This document shows positions 15,350 through 23,640 of a stretch of 64,000 nucleotides of DNA, piece after piece. Where the stretch lies: the NCBI GenBank assembly GCA_900544295.1, contig UQUO01000001.1, forward strand, positions 62,001 through 126,000. The letters run 5' to 3'. Each line of letters begins with the position of its first letter. The stretch's first letter is position 1. A program made the position numbers and the translations under genes. The DNA is from an uncultured Eubacteriales bacterium. GTDB lineage: Bacteria > Bacillota > Clostridia > Oscillospirales > Oscillospiraceae. Under the pieces are notes generated by a model. That model searched no databases. It had not been told where the DNA came from and saw nothing but the letters and a program-made list of their open reading frames with translations.

Positions 15350-16018
15350 ATGAAACGCATTTTAATTGTGGAAGACGAGCCGGATATTCAGGAGCTGCTG
15401 CGCGCCTACCTGGAGGATGCCGGCTACCAGACTGCCGTGGCTGGGGATGGCGTGGCAGCCCTGGCTCTGTTTGGCGGGCAGACCTTCGACCTGGTTCTAT
15501 TGGACCTGATGCTCCCGAAAATCGACGGCTTTGGGGTCTGCGAGCTGATCCGCCAGCAGTCCCAGGTCCCTATTTTGATGCTCACCGCCCTGGATGGGGA
15601 AGAATCGCAGCTCCGGGGTTTCGGTATGGACATCGACGACTATGTGACCAAGCCCTTCTCCATGCCGGTGCTGCTGGAAAAGATCCGGGTCATCCTCCGC
15701 CGCCGTGGAACCGCCGGGGAGGACAGCCGCCTGCGGTACCGGGACCTGACTTTGGATCTGGACACGCGGGAGGCCCTGCTGGACGGCCGGCTCCTGGACC
15801 TGACCGCCCGGGAGTTTGAACTGCTCCACACCTTTCTGGCCGCGCCGGGCCGGGTGTTCACCCGGGAGATGCTACTGGCAAAACTATGGGGCTATGACTT
15901 CTATGGGGACGAACGGGTGGTGGACAGCCACATCAAAAACCTCCGCCACAAGCTGGGGCGGAACTATATTGATACTGTAAGGGGGGTGGGCTACCGTGCT
16001 GCGAAAGAGGATCACTGA
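15350..16018 (+). CDS. OmpR-family response regulator
   Basis: 222 residues: receiver (VEDEPDIQ; phospho-aspartate in LVLLDLMLPKIDG; LTALDG; KPFS) and winged-helix output domain (LTAREFELLHTFLAAPGRVF, VVDSHIKNLRHKLG, TVRGVGYRA). The coding sequence is clearly higher in GC than the 9-14 kb module, which points to a different source. Its stop overlaps the GTG start of the kinase. It probably controls its own promoter and that of the ABC operon at 19,207, which share CTCCAT elements. Confidence 0.92.
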   Translation: MKRILIVEDEPDIQELLRAYLEDAGYQTAVAGDGVAALALFGGQTFDLVLLDLMLPKIDGFGVCELIRQQSQVPILMLTALDGEESQLRGFGMDIDDYVTKPFSMPVLLEKIRVILRRRGTAGEDSRLRYRDLTLDLDTREALLDGRLLDLTAREFELLHTFLAAPGRVFTREMLLAKLWGYDFYGDERVVDSHIKNLRHKLGRNYIDTVRGVGYRAAKEDH

Positions 16019-17516
16019 AAGCCTGACAGCCCGGATCTTTCTCATTACCGCCGGCGTCCTGCTCGCGGCCGGGGCGGTCACCTTCAGCTTTATCGCCTGG
16101 GCCTCCCCCAGCACCTATACCGCCGTAGTAAATGATGACCTTACCGCTCAGGTGGATGCCCTGGTGGGGAAACTGGCGGACACGACTCCTGCGGACTGTG
16201 GCGAGCTGCTGGATGACTTTGTGCTTACCTCCGGGGCCAACGCCATGCTGGTGGGGCCGGACGGGCGCCTGGTGGACACAGGGGCCAAGCTGACGGTGCA
16301 GGCTGTGTATGAGGATGATACCATGATTGTCACCACCTCAGAGCAGGAAAGCACCGTCGGTTATCACAGCCAGGACATCCGGGAAGGCGATACGGTAGCG
16401 GTCACCATGTCGGAGCAGGCTACCATTACCGCCGAGGTGGTGTTTGCAGGCCAGAACGAGAGCTATACCCTCTATGTCACCCCGCGGATCGAAGTGGAAA
16501 ATCTGGCGGTGCGGGCGCTGATCCAGATAGCCCCCTGGCTTTTGATGGTGTTATTGGTATTTTCTCTGCTGTGCGCCTTGATTTACTCCCGATACATCAC
16601 CCGGCCTATCGTGCGCATGAGCGGGATCGCCGGGAAAATGGCGGAGCTGGACTTCCACTGGGAATGCGGTGAAAAGCGCAAGGACGAGATCGGCAAGCTG
16701 GGCCGCAGTCTGGATCAGCTTGCCCGGCGGCTGGACACCGCTCTCACCGACCTGGAGAACGCCAATCGGGCGCTCCGGGGTGAGGTGGAACGGGAACGGG
16801 AGCTGGACCGCCAGCGGATGGCCTTCTTCAACGCCGCCTCCCATGAGCTGAAAACTCCGGTGACCATTCTGAAGGGGCAGCTCTCCGGCATGCTGGAGGG
16901 GGTTGGCGTCTATCAGGACCGGGACAAGTACCTGCTTCGCTCGCTCCGGGTAACGGGACGGATGGAAAATCTGGTGCAGGAGATGCTGGCGATCTCCCGT
17001 ATGGAAAGCGGCTCTGTGGCTGTGAAGCGGGAGCCCGTAGAGCTGTCCACCTTGATCGAGCGCCAGCTTGCCTTGGACGCGCCGCTTCTGGAGCAGAAGG
17101 AGCAGCGGCTGGTGCAGGACCTGACGCCGGGGATCGTTATCACCGGGGATGCCTCTCTGCTGGGTCGGGTAGCAGGCAATCTGCTCTCTAACGCATCCCT
17201 CTACTCGCCGGAAGGGGCGGAGGTACGGGTGTGGTGCGGCCTGCTGGACGGCAGCCCAGCCCTGACGGTGGAGAACACCGGGGCCCGCATCTCAGAAGAC
17301 GCCCTGCCGCATCTGTTCGAGGCCTTCTACCGGGAAGAGAGTTCCCGGAACCGGGCTACCGGCGGCAGCGGCCTGGGGCTGTATCTGGTGAAAATGATTT
17401 TAGCCCGACATGGGGCGGAATGTACCATCGAAAATACAGAGGACGGGGTGCGGGCTGCGGTGCGGTTTGAAACGGACGCTGTTTCTGGACTTGCCGCCGG
17501 GAATATGATAGGATAA
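15996..17516 (+). CDS. Membrane sensor histidine kinase
   Basis: 506 residues, GTG start inside the regulator gene. Two membrane helices (residues ~12-34 and ~172-197) bracket a ~135-residue extracellular domain. A HAMP-like linker and the DHp box FFNAASHELKTPVTILKG follow, then a HATPase with N box NLLSNASLYS and glycine box GGSGLGLYLVKM. This is the full-length EnvZ/ResE-like layout, unlike the short kinase at 12,084. The signal is unknown. It pairs with the regulator at 15,350. Confidence 0.92.
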   Translation: MLRKRITESLTARIFLITAGVLLAAGAVTFSFIAWASPSTYTAVVNDDLTAQVDALVGKLADTTPADCGELLDDFVLTSGANAMLVGPDGRLVDTGAKLTVQAVYEDDTMIVTTSEQESTVGYHSQDIREGDTVAVTMSEQATITAEVVFAGQNESYTLYVTPRIEVENLAVRALIQIAPWLLMVLLVFSLLCALIYSRYITRPIVRMSGIAGKMAELDFHWECGEKRKDEIGKLGRSLDQLARRLDTALTDLENANRALRGEVERERELDRQRMAFFNAASHELKTPVTILKGQLSGMLEGVGVYQDRDKYLLRSLRVTGRMENLVQEMLAISRMESGSVAVKREPVELSTLIERQLALDAPLLEQKEQRLVQDLTPGIVITGDASLLGRVAGNLLSNASLYSPEGAEVRVWCGLLDGSPALTVENTGARISEDALPHLFEAFYREESSRNRATGGSGLGLYLVKMILARHGAECTIENTEDGVRAAVRFETDAVSGLAAGNMIG

Positions 17517-17668
17517 GCATAGATGATCCAATGGAAGTGAGGGTGCCTGCGGAACAGACGATTTTGATTCACACCTGTGGCTACAAGGCAGATATCTGGA
17601 AAAAAACATCTCATTTTTGGATTGCCGGAAAGGGCATCCTGCGCCCGGTTCATTGAGGAGGTGAACGA

Positions 17669-17707
17669 ATGAAGCGCGGACTTGATGCGGCTCCATGCAA
17701 GGCTTGA
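17669..17707 (+). CDS. Possible 12-codon leader peptide before the CatA-like gene
   Basis: GAGGAGG (17655-17661), seven bases, then ATG and 11 more codons (MKRGLDAAPCKA) to TGA. The ribosome site is stronger than that of the downstream enzyme. A 12-bp hairpin arm begins inside the codons. An upstream 41-codon frame (17531-17656) ends on this ribosome site but lacks one of its own. Chloramphenicol acetyltransferase and other resistance genes often have such leaders, but conservation here is not tested. Confidence 0.35.
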   Translation: MKRGLDAAPCKA

Positions 17708-17796
17708 GCTGGATGGCTTGTATGGAGCAAACGGAAATACCCCATCCCAATGGCCTTGCATGATGAAACGGAAAAACAATCATGTAAAGGAGTATT
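17690..17796 (+). promoter_or_regulatory. Alternative hairpins between leader and CatA-like gene
   Basis: GCTCCATGCAAG (17690-17701) can pair with CTTGTATGGAGC (17717-17728), one G-U in twelve. Its ATGCAAGG part can instead pair with CCTTGCAT (17754-17761). A further CATGAT/ATCATG pair brackets the bases just before the AAAGGAG ribosome site. Mutually exclusive stems after a short leader frame are the hallmark of attenuation control. Confidence 0.35.
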
Positions 17797-17799
17797 GAG

Positions 17800-18474
17800 A
17801 TGAATTACAAAAAGGTTGATTTCAGCACCTGGCCGAGAGGCGATCTGTTTCAGTTTTATATGGACCACATGCGAGTGGTCATGAGCCTGACGGTGGACAT
17901 GGATGTGACGCCACTGGTCCGATTCGTCAAGCAGCGCGGCATGAAGTTCTATCCGGCCATGATCTGGGTGGTATCCCGGGTGATCAACGCCCATGAGGAG
18001 TTCAAACTGGGCTGGGACCAGGATGGAAACCTGATCCGCTGGGACTTTGTTTCCCCCAGTTATGCCCACTTCCACCCGGAGGACGGGAACTTCACCAAGC
18101 TGGTTACGCCTTACATGGAGGATCTGCCGGCATTCCACGCCCGTTTTCTGGAGGACCGGGAAAAGTACCGGGAACTCCGGGGCGTGGTGGAAGGGCAGCC
18201 AACGAATCACTTCGATGTGTCCTGTCTGCCCTGGGTTCGCTACCGCCACTTCGATGTCCATGTGTTTGACCAGGGGGACTTTCTGGCCCCGGTGGTCACC
18301 TGGGGCAAGTACGAGGCGGAGGGCAGCAGGCTGGTCATGCCGCTGACCATGAACATCCACCACGCGGTGGCGGACGGGTTCCACCTGTCCCGGTTCTTTA
18401 CCGAGGTACAGGAACGGATGGACCGTATGGCCGCAGACAGTCCACAGGCTGAGGACGGAGGTGAACAGGTTTGA
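17800..18474 (+). CDS. CatA-like O-acyltransferase
   Basis: 224 residues with the fold pattern of type A chloramphenicol acetyltransferases: an N-terminal FSTWPRGDLFQFY, a central FVSPSYAHFHPEDGNFTKL, and the catalytic histidine motif HHAVADGFH at ~187-195 (HHxxxDGxH). In the family this histidine activates the acceptor hydroxyl for acetyl-CoA transfer. Whether chloramphenicol is the substrate cannot be concluded; many clostridial members have no demonstrated resistance role. ATG follows AAAGGAG. The stop overlaps the next start. Confidence 0.85.
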   Translation: MNYKKVDFSTWPRGDLFQFYMDHMRVVMSLTVDMDVTPLVRFVKQRGMKFYPAMIWVVSRVINAHEEFKLGWDQDGNLIRWDFVSPSYAHFHPEDGNFTKLVTPYMEDLPAFHARFLEDREKYRELRGVVEGQPTNHFDVSCLPWVRYRHFDVHVFDQGDFLAPVVTWGKYEAEGSRLVMPLTMNIHHAVADGFHLSRFFTEVQERMDRMAADSPQAEDGGEQV

Positions 18475-19073
18475 AACGCGCAATTTTATATGTCCACGGC
18501 AAGGGCGGCAGCGCCGGGGAGGCAGACCGCTTCCGGGCCGTCTGCCCCGGTTTCGACGTGCTGGGGGTGGACTACCGGGGGGAGCTTCCCTGGGAGGCGG
18601 CACCCCAGATCGCGGCCGCCTATGACGAGGCCCGCCGGCAGTATGAGCACATCATTCTCCTGGCCAACAGCATCGGGGCCTATTTCACCATGCTGGCCCT
18701 GGGGGATCAGGCGCCGGACAGGGCGCTGTTCGTGTCGCCGGTGCTGGACATGGAACGGCTGATCCTGGACATGATGGCCTGGGCCGGTGTGTCGGAGCAG
18801 GCGCTATGCGAACGGGGAGAGGTCCCCACAGACTTCGGGGAGACCCTGTCCTGGGCGTACCTGTGCTATGTGCGGGAGCATCCCATCGCTTGGCAGGTCC
18901 CCACGGAAATCCTCTATGCCGGGTGCGACCATCTGGTGTCCCGTCAGAGTGTGGAGCAGTTCGCGGCGGAGCACGGCGCCGGTCTCACCGTCCTGGAGGG
19001 CGGTGAGCACTGGTTCCACACAGAGGAACAGATGGCCTTACTGGATAGCTGGGTGAAAAAACATCTTTTATAG
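18471..19073 (+). CDS. Small alpha/beta-hydrolase
   Basis: TTG start at 18471, nine bases from GGAGG and overlapping the previous stop. The 200-residue protein has an oxyanion loop YVHGKGGSAGE, a nucleophile elbow LANSIGAYF (serine in A-N-S-I-G, with alanine in place of the first glycine), a D in YAGCDHLV and a histidine in GGEHWFH: a complete catalytic triad. The substrate is unknown. It is made together with the CatA-like enzyme, suggesting both act on the same compound or signal. A terminator follows. Confidence 0.82.
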   Translation: MKRAILYVHGKGGSAGEADRFRAVCPGFDVLGVDYRGELPWEAAPQIAAAYDEARRQYEHIILLANSIGAYFTMLALGDQAPDRALFVSPVLDMERLILDMMAWAGVSEQALCERGEVPTDFGETLSWAYLCYVREHPIAWQVPTEILYAGCDHLVSRQSVEQFAAEHGAGLTVLEGGEHWFHTEEQMALLDSWVKKHLL

Positions 19074-19082
19074 TGTTAGAAC

Positions 19083-19110
19083 GGGGCAGGCCGGTGGCCT
19101 GCCCTGTTTT
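19083..19110 (+). terminator. Rho-independent terminator
   Basis: GGGCAGGCC (19084-19092) pairs with GGCCTGCCC (19096-19104), followed by TGTTTT. It ends the acyltransferase/hydrolase unit. Confidence 0.85.
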
Positions 19111-19118
19111 CTGCCTTT

Positions 19119-19173
19119 CTCCATACAAATCACAAATTCCCTCCATCTTCACTCCATATTGCCCTGGTATTCT
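19119..19173 (+). promoter_or_regulatory. CTCCAT repeats and extended -10 before the ABC/M1 operon
   Basis: CTCCAT occurs at 19119, 19141 and 19152, offsets of 22 and 11 bp, i.e. on one face of the helix. TGGTATTCT (extended -10, TATTCT at 19168-19173) follows. A related TTTCTCCAT..AAAT..CACAA arrangement precedes the response-regulator gene at about 15,296-15,320, so the regulator at 15,350 is the probable ligand. Confidence 0.5.
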
Positions 19174-19206
19174 TTCATCATCCCAAGCAGAAAGGAATCC
19201 GACAAT

Positions 19207-20067
19207 ATGGAAATCAAAATTCAAAATGTCAGCATGACCTACCCCAGCGGGAAGCAGGCCCTGAAGGGGCTGAACCTGGAGTTAAAATCCCCCAGCCTCA
19301 TCGGGCTGCTGGGCCCCAACGGGGCGGGCAAATCCACCCTGATGAAGCTGCTGGTGGCGGCTCTGCAGCCCACCGAGGGGAACATCCTGGTGGACAGGAT
19401 GCCGTTAAGCAAGGCCGAGAGCCAGTTGAAGGCCAGTCTCGGCTATCTCCCCCAGGACTTCGGTTTGTTCGATGAATTGACGGTCACCCAGTTTTTAGAC
19501 TACATGGCCGCACTCAAGGGGATTGCGAATCCCAAGGCCGCAATTCAAAAGACAATACAGGCGGTCAATCTGGAAGAAAAGGCAAAATCCAAGATCCGCA
19601 CCCTCTCCGGCGGCCAGCGCCAGCGGGTGGGCATCGCCCAGGCTCTGCTGGGGAATCCCCCTTTCCTGATCTTTGACGAGCCCACCGTGGGGCTGGACCC
19701 GGAGGAGCGCATCCACTTCCGCAACCTGTTCTCCCGCACAGCCGAGGAGCATCTGGTGCTTCTCTCCACCCACATCATCGAGGATGTGCAGTCGGTGTGC
19801 GACCAGATCGTGGTCATCCACCACGGGACCATCCTGTTCACCGGCACGCCGGAGCAGCTGATCCAGTCGGCTGCCGGCCATGTGGGCGTCTTTTGGGAGA
19901 AGGATGAGACACTGGAGCAGGGGCTGCACATCACCGCCCGGGTGAATACCAGCCAGGGCATCCGCTGCCGGGCCGTGGCGGACAAGCTGCCGCCCTATGC
20001 CCAGGCGGAGGAGCCCTCTTTGGAGGACGCTTACCTCTATCTGATCTCCAGGGAGGCGGTACAATGA
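19207..20067 (+). CDS. ABC transporter ATPase
   Basis: 286 residues. Walker A GPNGAGKST, Q-loop in LPQDFG, signature LSGGQRQR, Walker B FLIFDEPTVG, H-loop in STHIIED. ATG 19207 with AAAGGAA upstream is used; an in-frame extension to 19159 has no ribosome site. It overlaps by four bases the permease/peptidase fusion gene, its membrane partner. The arrangement ATPase, permease-M1 fusion, second permease is known from several Clostridia, where the exported substrate is not established. Confidence 0.9.
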   Translation: MEIKIQNVSMTYPSGKQALKGLNLELKSPSLIGLLGPNGAGKSTLMKLLVAALQPTEGNILVDRMPLSKAESQLKASLGYLPQDFGLFDELTVTQFLDYMAALKGIANPKAAIQKTIQAVNLEEKAKSKIRTLSGGQRQRVGIAQALLGNPPFLIFDEPTVGLDPEERIHFRNLFSRTAEEHLVLLSTHIIEDVQSVCDQIVVIHHGTILFTGTPEQLIQSAAGHVGVFWEKDETLEQGLHITARVNTSQGIRCRAVADKLPPYAQAEEPSLEDAYLYLISREAVQ

Positions 20068-22247
20068 AGACAATGCGGCTCTTTCCCCTGGAACTGAAGC
20101 GGCTGCTGCAAAGCCGCCTGACCTGGCTGATGATGGCTTTGGCGGTCCTCTCCCCGGTGCTGGGGCTGGTACTCTACAAACCCGCCACATCCACCACCAT
20201 GCTCTCCATGTATCTGGCAAACCCCGCGATTGCCGGCGGTGTGGCCGGCGCCATCCTCTTCGGCCTGCTGACCATCTTTGAGCTGGACCGGGCCTGCCGC
20301 AGCCGGGTGGACATTCTCACCGACGCGGTGGTGTCCCCTCTGACCACGGCCCTGACCCGCCTGCTGGCCCTGCTGATGGCCGCGGTGCTGACGGTGGGCC
20401 TCACGATGCTGGTCTGGCTGCCCATCAGCGTGGGGCTGATCGGCGCCGTGTTCACCGGCGCAAACTATGTGCTGGCCTATCTGCTGTTCATGGGGCTGGC
20501 GCTGCCCCTGGGCATCCTGGCGGCGGCCGCAGCCTACCAGTTCACCCGCCGGGCGGATCTGTCCATCGTCCTGTTCATCGCCTTCTGCGCCCTGAGCCTG
20601 ACAGTGTGGGCAGCGGAATGGCAGTTATGCTGGCTCAACCCCTGCGTGTGGGCTTTGTCCGATGATTTCTCCAACCTCCGGGTGTTCCGGTCGGTGGCCT
20701 GGATGCGTTTCACCTGGCTCCTTGCACTGGCCGGGGTCTGGACAATCTCCTATCTCTGCATCCGGCAGTATGGGAAGGGCGTGTTCGGCTCCCTGGCCCG
20801 GAGCGCCCGGCGGCTCTACCGCCCGGTGATCGCCCTGGCGCTGCTGATCTGTTCCGGCGCCGCCTATGCCGCCCAGCCCTTTATCGACCACAGCAACCCG
20901 GATTTAACGGTGATGTCCTTCTATGAGATCCCCTATGCCGAGGGCGTCACTTTTGTCCACCGCACCGCTCAGGTGTTTCCGGACACCGATGCCGGCACTG
21001 TGACGGGCCGGGCCTCCTACCAGTTCCGGAACACCTCCGGCCAGGAGCAGAGCATTTCCTTCGGCATCAACCCGGGTTATGCCATCTCCAATGTGAAAGC
21101 CAACGGCGCTGACGTTCCCTTCACGGTGAGCGACTACCAGGAGTACAACGAGGCCCTGCTGGAAGTCACCATTCCCGCAGAGGAAGAAGTGGAGCTGACC
21201 ATGGAGTACAGCGGCTTCCCCCAGGAGAGTATGCCCACCATGCAGGGCGGCAAGGAGTTGAGCGACGAATACCTCTGCCTGGAGAATTCGGCCCTCTCGC
21301 CCCGTGTGATGAATGTCATGCCCGGGGATGCCGGCTATCCCGCTGAAATTGAGATCACCCTGCCGGAAAATATGCTGGCGATCCCCTTCGGCTCCAGCGA
21401 GGCGGAGGTCGTCGCAGAGCACGAGGACGGCACCAGAACATGGCGGTATGAACACAACGGCGCCGGCGGCATTCTCTACGCCGGGGACTATGTCCGGGAG
21501 GACATCGAGGCCGGCGGCATGACCATTGAGTTCTACTACGGCCGCAAGCATCAGGCTGTCATGGAGGCTGCCGAAGCCGTGGACGCGGTGAAGGAAGTAG
21601 TTGACTACTGCACCGAGCATTATGGCTCCCTCTCCTTCGGAACCGGGGAGACCCTGAAGCTCATCCAGAGCCGGGTGGCCGGCGGCGGCTACGCCACCAC
21701 CGGGGCCAGCCTGCTGGATGAGGCGGACTTTACCGCCGCCAACCTGGGGAACGCCGCAAAGGGCGGCGGCGCCGGTGAGGTCATGATCCACGAGCTGGTC
21801 CATCAGTGGTGGGGCCTGGGCAATATGTTTGATACCTCCGAGCCCACCAGCCCCTGGTCCGCCGAGGGCCTGACCGTCTACACCACCTACCGTATCGTCA
21901 AGGAACTATACGGCGAGGACTATGCCCAGGAGCATTATGTGGATCAGTGGCAGAAAGCGGTAGATGACTACTACCTGAACTTCTATGTGCGCAATCCTGA
22001 ATATCTGGAGATGCTGCCGGAGCAGGTGCAGCTTGCCATCTCCAACAGTCTGTCTCAGGTTCGGCAGTACAATGAGATGCCCCTGAAAATTTGGAAAGCG
22101 GAGCAGTTGGTGGGCGGCGAGGAGGCCATGGATCAGATCCTCCATGACCTGTTCAACCGGGAGCTGGACCCCATGTATCCCTATCTGACCTACCAGGAAT
22201 TTTTGGATGCCTGCGGGCTAACGGAGGAGGATTTGAACCTTGAGTAA
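20064..22247 (+). CDS. ABC permease fused to an M1-family metallopeptidase domain
   Basis: 727 residues. The first ~270 contain about seven membrane segments of an ABC-2 permease. After a short linker (PFIDHSNPDLTV) comes an M1 aminopeptidase-like part: a beta domain, then HELVHQWWGLGNMF near residue 576 followed by SAEGLTVYT. This gives the zinc motif HExxH...E, intact for metal binding and catalysis. The peptidase should face the cell exterior. It could cleave a peptide transported by, or sensed through, the complex. Neighbours are the ATPase (four-base overlap) and a second permease (eight-base overlap). Confidence 0.88.
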   Translation: MKTMRLFPLELKRLLQSRLTWLMMALAVLSPVLGLVLYKPATSTTMLSMYLANPAIAGGVAGAILFGLLTIFELDRACRSRVDILTDAVVSPLTTALTRLLALLMAAVLTVGLTMLVWLPISVGLIGAVFTGANYVLAYLLFMGLALPLGILAAAAAYQFTRRADLSIVLFIAFCALSLTVWAAEWQLCWLNPCVWALSDDFSNLRVFRSVAWMRFTWLLALAGVWTISYLCIRQYGKGVFGSLARSARRLYRPVIALALLICSGAAYAAQPFIDHSNPDLTVMSFYEIPYAEGVTFVHRTAQVFPDTDAGTVTGRASYQFRNTSGQEQSISFGINPGYAISNVKANGADVPFTVSDYQEYNEALLEVTIPAEEEVELTMEYSGFPQESMPTMQGGKELSDEYLCLENSALSPRVMNVMPGDAGYPAEIEITLPENMLAIPFGSSEAEVVAEHEDGTRTWRYEHNGAGGILYAGDYVREDIEAGGMTIEFYYGRKHQAVMEAAEAVDAVKEVVDYCTEHYGSLSFGTGETLKLIQSRVAGGGYATTGASLLDEADFTAANLGNAAKGGGAGEVMIHELVHQWWGLGNMFDTSEPTSPWSAEGLTVYTTYRIVKELYGEDYAQEHYVDQWQKAVDDYYLNFYVRNPEYLEMLPEQVQLAISNSLSQVRQYNEMPLKIWKAEQLVGGEEAMDQILHDLFNRELDPMYPYLTYQEFLDACGLTEEDLNLE

Positions 22248-22950
22248 GATTTTTCGATATGAATGCCGCAGGCTGCTGTGGAACAAGTTTTTTATCGGGC
22301 TGGCGGTTGTGCTGCTTCTCTACGGGGCACTGGTGCTCCATGCCGTGACCATCCTGGGGGTATCCCACACTGCCCCCTTCTCCCCCTGGAGCTTTGGGGA
22401 TTATCTCTCCCGCATGCTGCCTTTGCTGTGGATCGGGATGCTGTTCTTTCTGACCTTTTATACCTCGCCCAAGGCCCGGCGGGCGGCAGTTCTCATGGAC
22501 GCTACGCCGATGCCGCCCAGGCAGTACGCTTTGGCCCGGTGCGCCGCGGCCCTGACGGGCGGCGTGCTGCTGAGCCTGCTGTGCATGGGAGAGGCGGCGG
22601 TGTTCTACGGCCGCATGTTCCACTGGTACGGCTGGGGGAGTCTTCTGCTCCCGGCTCTGGCGACCCTTCTGCCCGCCCTTGTGTTCGCACTGGGGAGCGG
22701 CTGGCTGCTGGGGCAGATCCGGCCCTGGCTGGTGTATGTGTGGATGGCGGTACCCTTCCTGTGTATGGCCTTGCCGCTGCCCGACGCCCTGGGAATCTGG
22801 AACGGACATTTTTTCAGCAAGTACCCTCTAGCACTTGGTACTTTAGACCCCGCCTTCTCTATGCCGGCCGCAGTTCTTATCGTTCAGTGCATACTGTTGG
22901 CCGCGGGCATCGTCCTGTTGATGGTTCGCCCCGCACGATCCAAAAGATAA
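22240..22950 (+). CDS. ABC-2-type permease, second subunit
   Basis: TTG start at 22240, nine bases from GGAGGAGG and inside the 3' end of the fusion gene. 236 residues with six hydrophobic segments (FIGLAVVLLLYGALVLHAV; LLWIGMLFFLTFYT; AALTGGVLLSLLCMG; LLLPALATLLPALVFALG; VYVWMAVPFLCMALPL; AVLIVQCILLAAGIVLLMV). It begins with a cytosolic FRYECRRLLW motif. It completes the transporter and is the last gene before winged-helix copy B. Confidence 0.82.
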   Translation: MSKIFRYECRRLLWNKFFIGLAVVLLLYGALVLHAVTILGVSHTAPFSPWSFGDYLSRMLPLLWIGMLFFLTFYTSPKARRAAVLMDATPMPPRQYALARCAAALTGGVLLSLLCMGEAAVFYGRMFHWYGWGSLLLPALATLLPALVFALGSGWLLGQIRPWLVYVWMAVPFLCMALPLPDALGIWNGHFFSKYPLALGTLDPAFSMPAAVLIVQCILLAAGIVLLMVRPARSKR

Positions 22951-22968
22951 TAAGCGGGCGAAGTTTGA

Positions 22969-23403
22969 ATGACTGGAGGTGAGCTGCTTGGGAAGTTTAT
23001 AATTCTATCGTTTAGGGACGATGAAGAAGCCCTTTTTAGCAAAGCAATATCGGCCTTTGCTTCAGTCGCAGACTTGTCCACGGTGGCCGCCTCCGCAGAC
23101 GCCCCGCTGCTCTTTGGCTCTCTGCAAATCGACCCGCAGCGCAGGCTGGTCCGGGAGGCCGGCCAGACGGTGGACCTGACGCCGATGGAGTTTGATATTC
23201 TGCTCCTGCTGGCCCGCCGGCCAGGGCAGGTGTTCTCTGCCCGCCAGATCTATGAGGCCGTTGCAGCGGACTCCTTTGACGCCAGTTGGACGGGGATCTC
23301 CAGCATGGTCTACAAGCTCCGGCGCAAGCTGGGGGCTGGCATCATCGAAACAGTGCGGGGCCACGGCTACAAATTCGTTGCCCCAGGCACCTCACCAAAA
23401 TGA
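22969..23403 (+). CDS. Receiver-less winged-helix DNA-binding protein, copy B
   Basis: Same architecture as copy A: beta-alpha-beta N-terminus (KFIILSF, EALFSKAISAFASV, LSTVAAS) and OmpR-type winged helix. The coordinate given is the only in-frame ATG, but that ATG lies before the ribosome site (GGAGG 22975-22979). At the proper eight-base distance stands TTG 22988, one base out of register: TTG GGA AGT TTA TAA ends after four codons. The long frame enters at GGG 22990. The N-terminal ~45 residues diverge from C and D, but the last ~90 and the hairpin are almost identical. Confidence 0.8.
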   Translation: MTGGELLGKFIILSFRDDEEALFSKAISAFASVADLSTVAASADAPLLFGSLQIDPQRRLVREAGQTVDLTPMEFDILLLLARRPGQVFSARQIYEAVAADSFDASWTGISSMVYKLRRKLGAGIIETVRGHGYKFVAPGTSPK

Positions 23404-23406
23404 AGC

Positions 23407-23444
23407 AAGCGCACAACGGATCTACTTCCGCTGTGCGCTTCTTT
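23407..23444 (+). terminator. Terminator hairpin of winged-helix copy B
   Basis: AAGCGCACAACGGA/TCCGCTGTGCGCTT-type hairpin (here with a TCTACT loop) followed by CTTTC, homologous to those after copies A and C. Confidence 0.85.
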
Positions 23445-23500
23445 CATTCCTCACGCCAGTAATACGGCTCCGGCACACAGGGCTCCTTCTGGTGTTTGTG
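23444..23500 (-). pseudogene. 3' remnant of a fic gene
   Basis: Read on the minus strand this segment gives KHQKEPCVPEPYYWREE-stop. The intact Fic protein at 27,477-28,193 ends KYQKEPYVPEPHYRREE-stop, and the DNA between hairpin and remnant is likewise conserved. Similarity ends near 23,500, where cargo DNA begins. Copy B thus once stood directly in front of a fic gene as copy C does now. Confidence 0.8.
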
Positions 23501-23572
23501 AATTCGATTTGAAAGATGGGGAATTGCTGTGAAGCAGTTTTTTCTCTTTGCAAAATTCGTATTCCCAATTTA

Positions 23573-23617
23573 TGAATGAAAATTATTCATTGACATTTTC
23601 ACAAATGGTGCTATACT
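23573..23617 (+). promoter_or_regulatory. TetR-type operator and promoter of the methyltransferase gene
   Basis: TGAAT-N7-ATTCA at 23573-23589 abuts TTGACA (23590-23595); TATACT follows at 23612-23617 with a 16-bp spacer. The operator would block -35 access when bound. The same palindrome stands before the genes at 24,956 and 25,651. Confidence 0.7.
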
Positions 23618-23640
23618 TATTGATAGAAGGAGGTTGAGCC

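Noticed and set aside
17531..17656. 41-codon frame upstream of the leader peptide
   Set aside because: In frame and open, but without a ribosome site; mentioned only as context for the leader.
17800..18474. Calling the CatA-like protein a chloramphenicol resistance gene
   Set aside because: The catalytic motif is present, but substrate specificity cannot be derived from it and many related proteins have no shown resistance activity.
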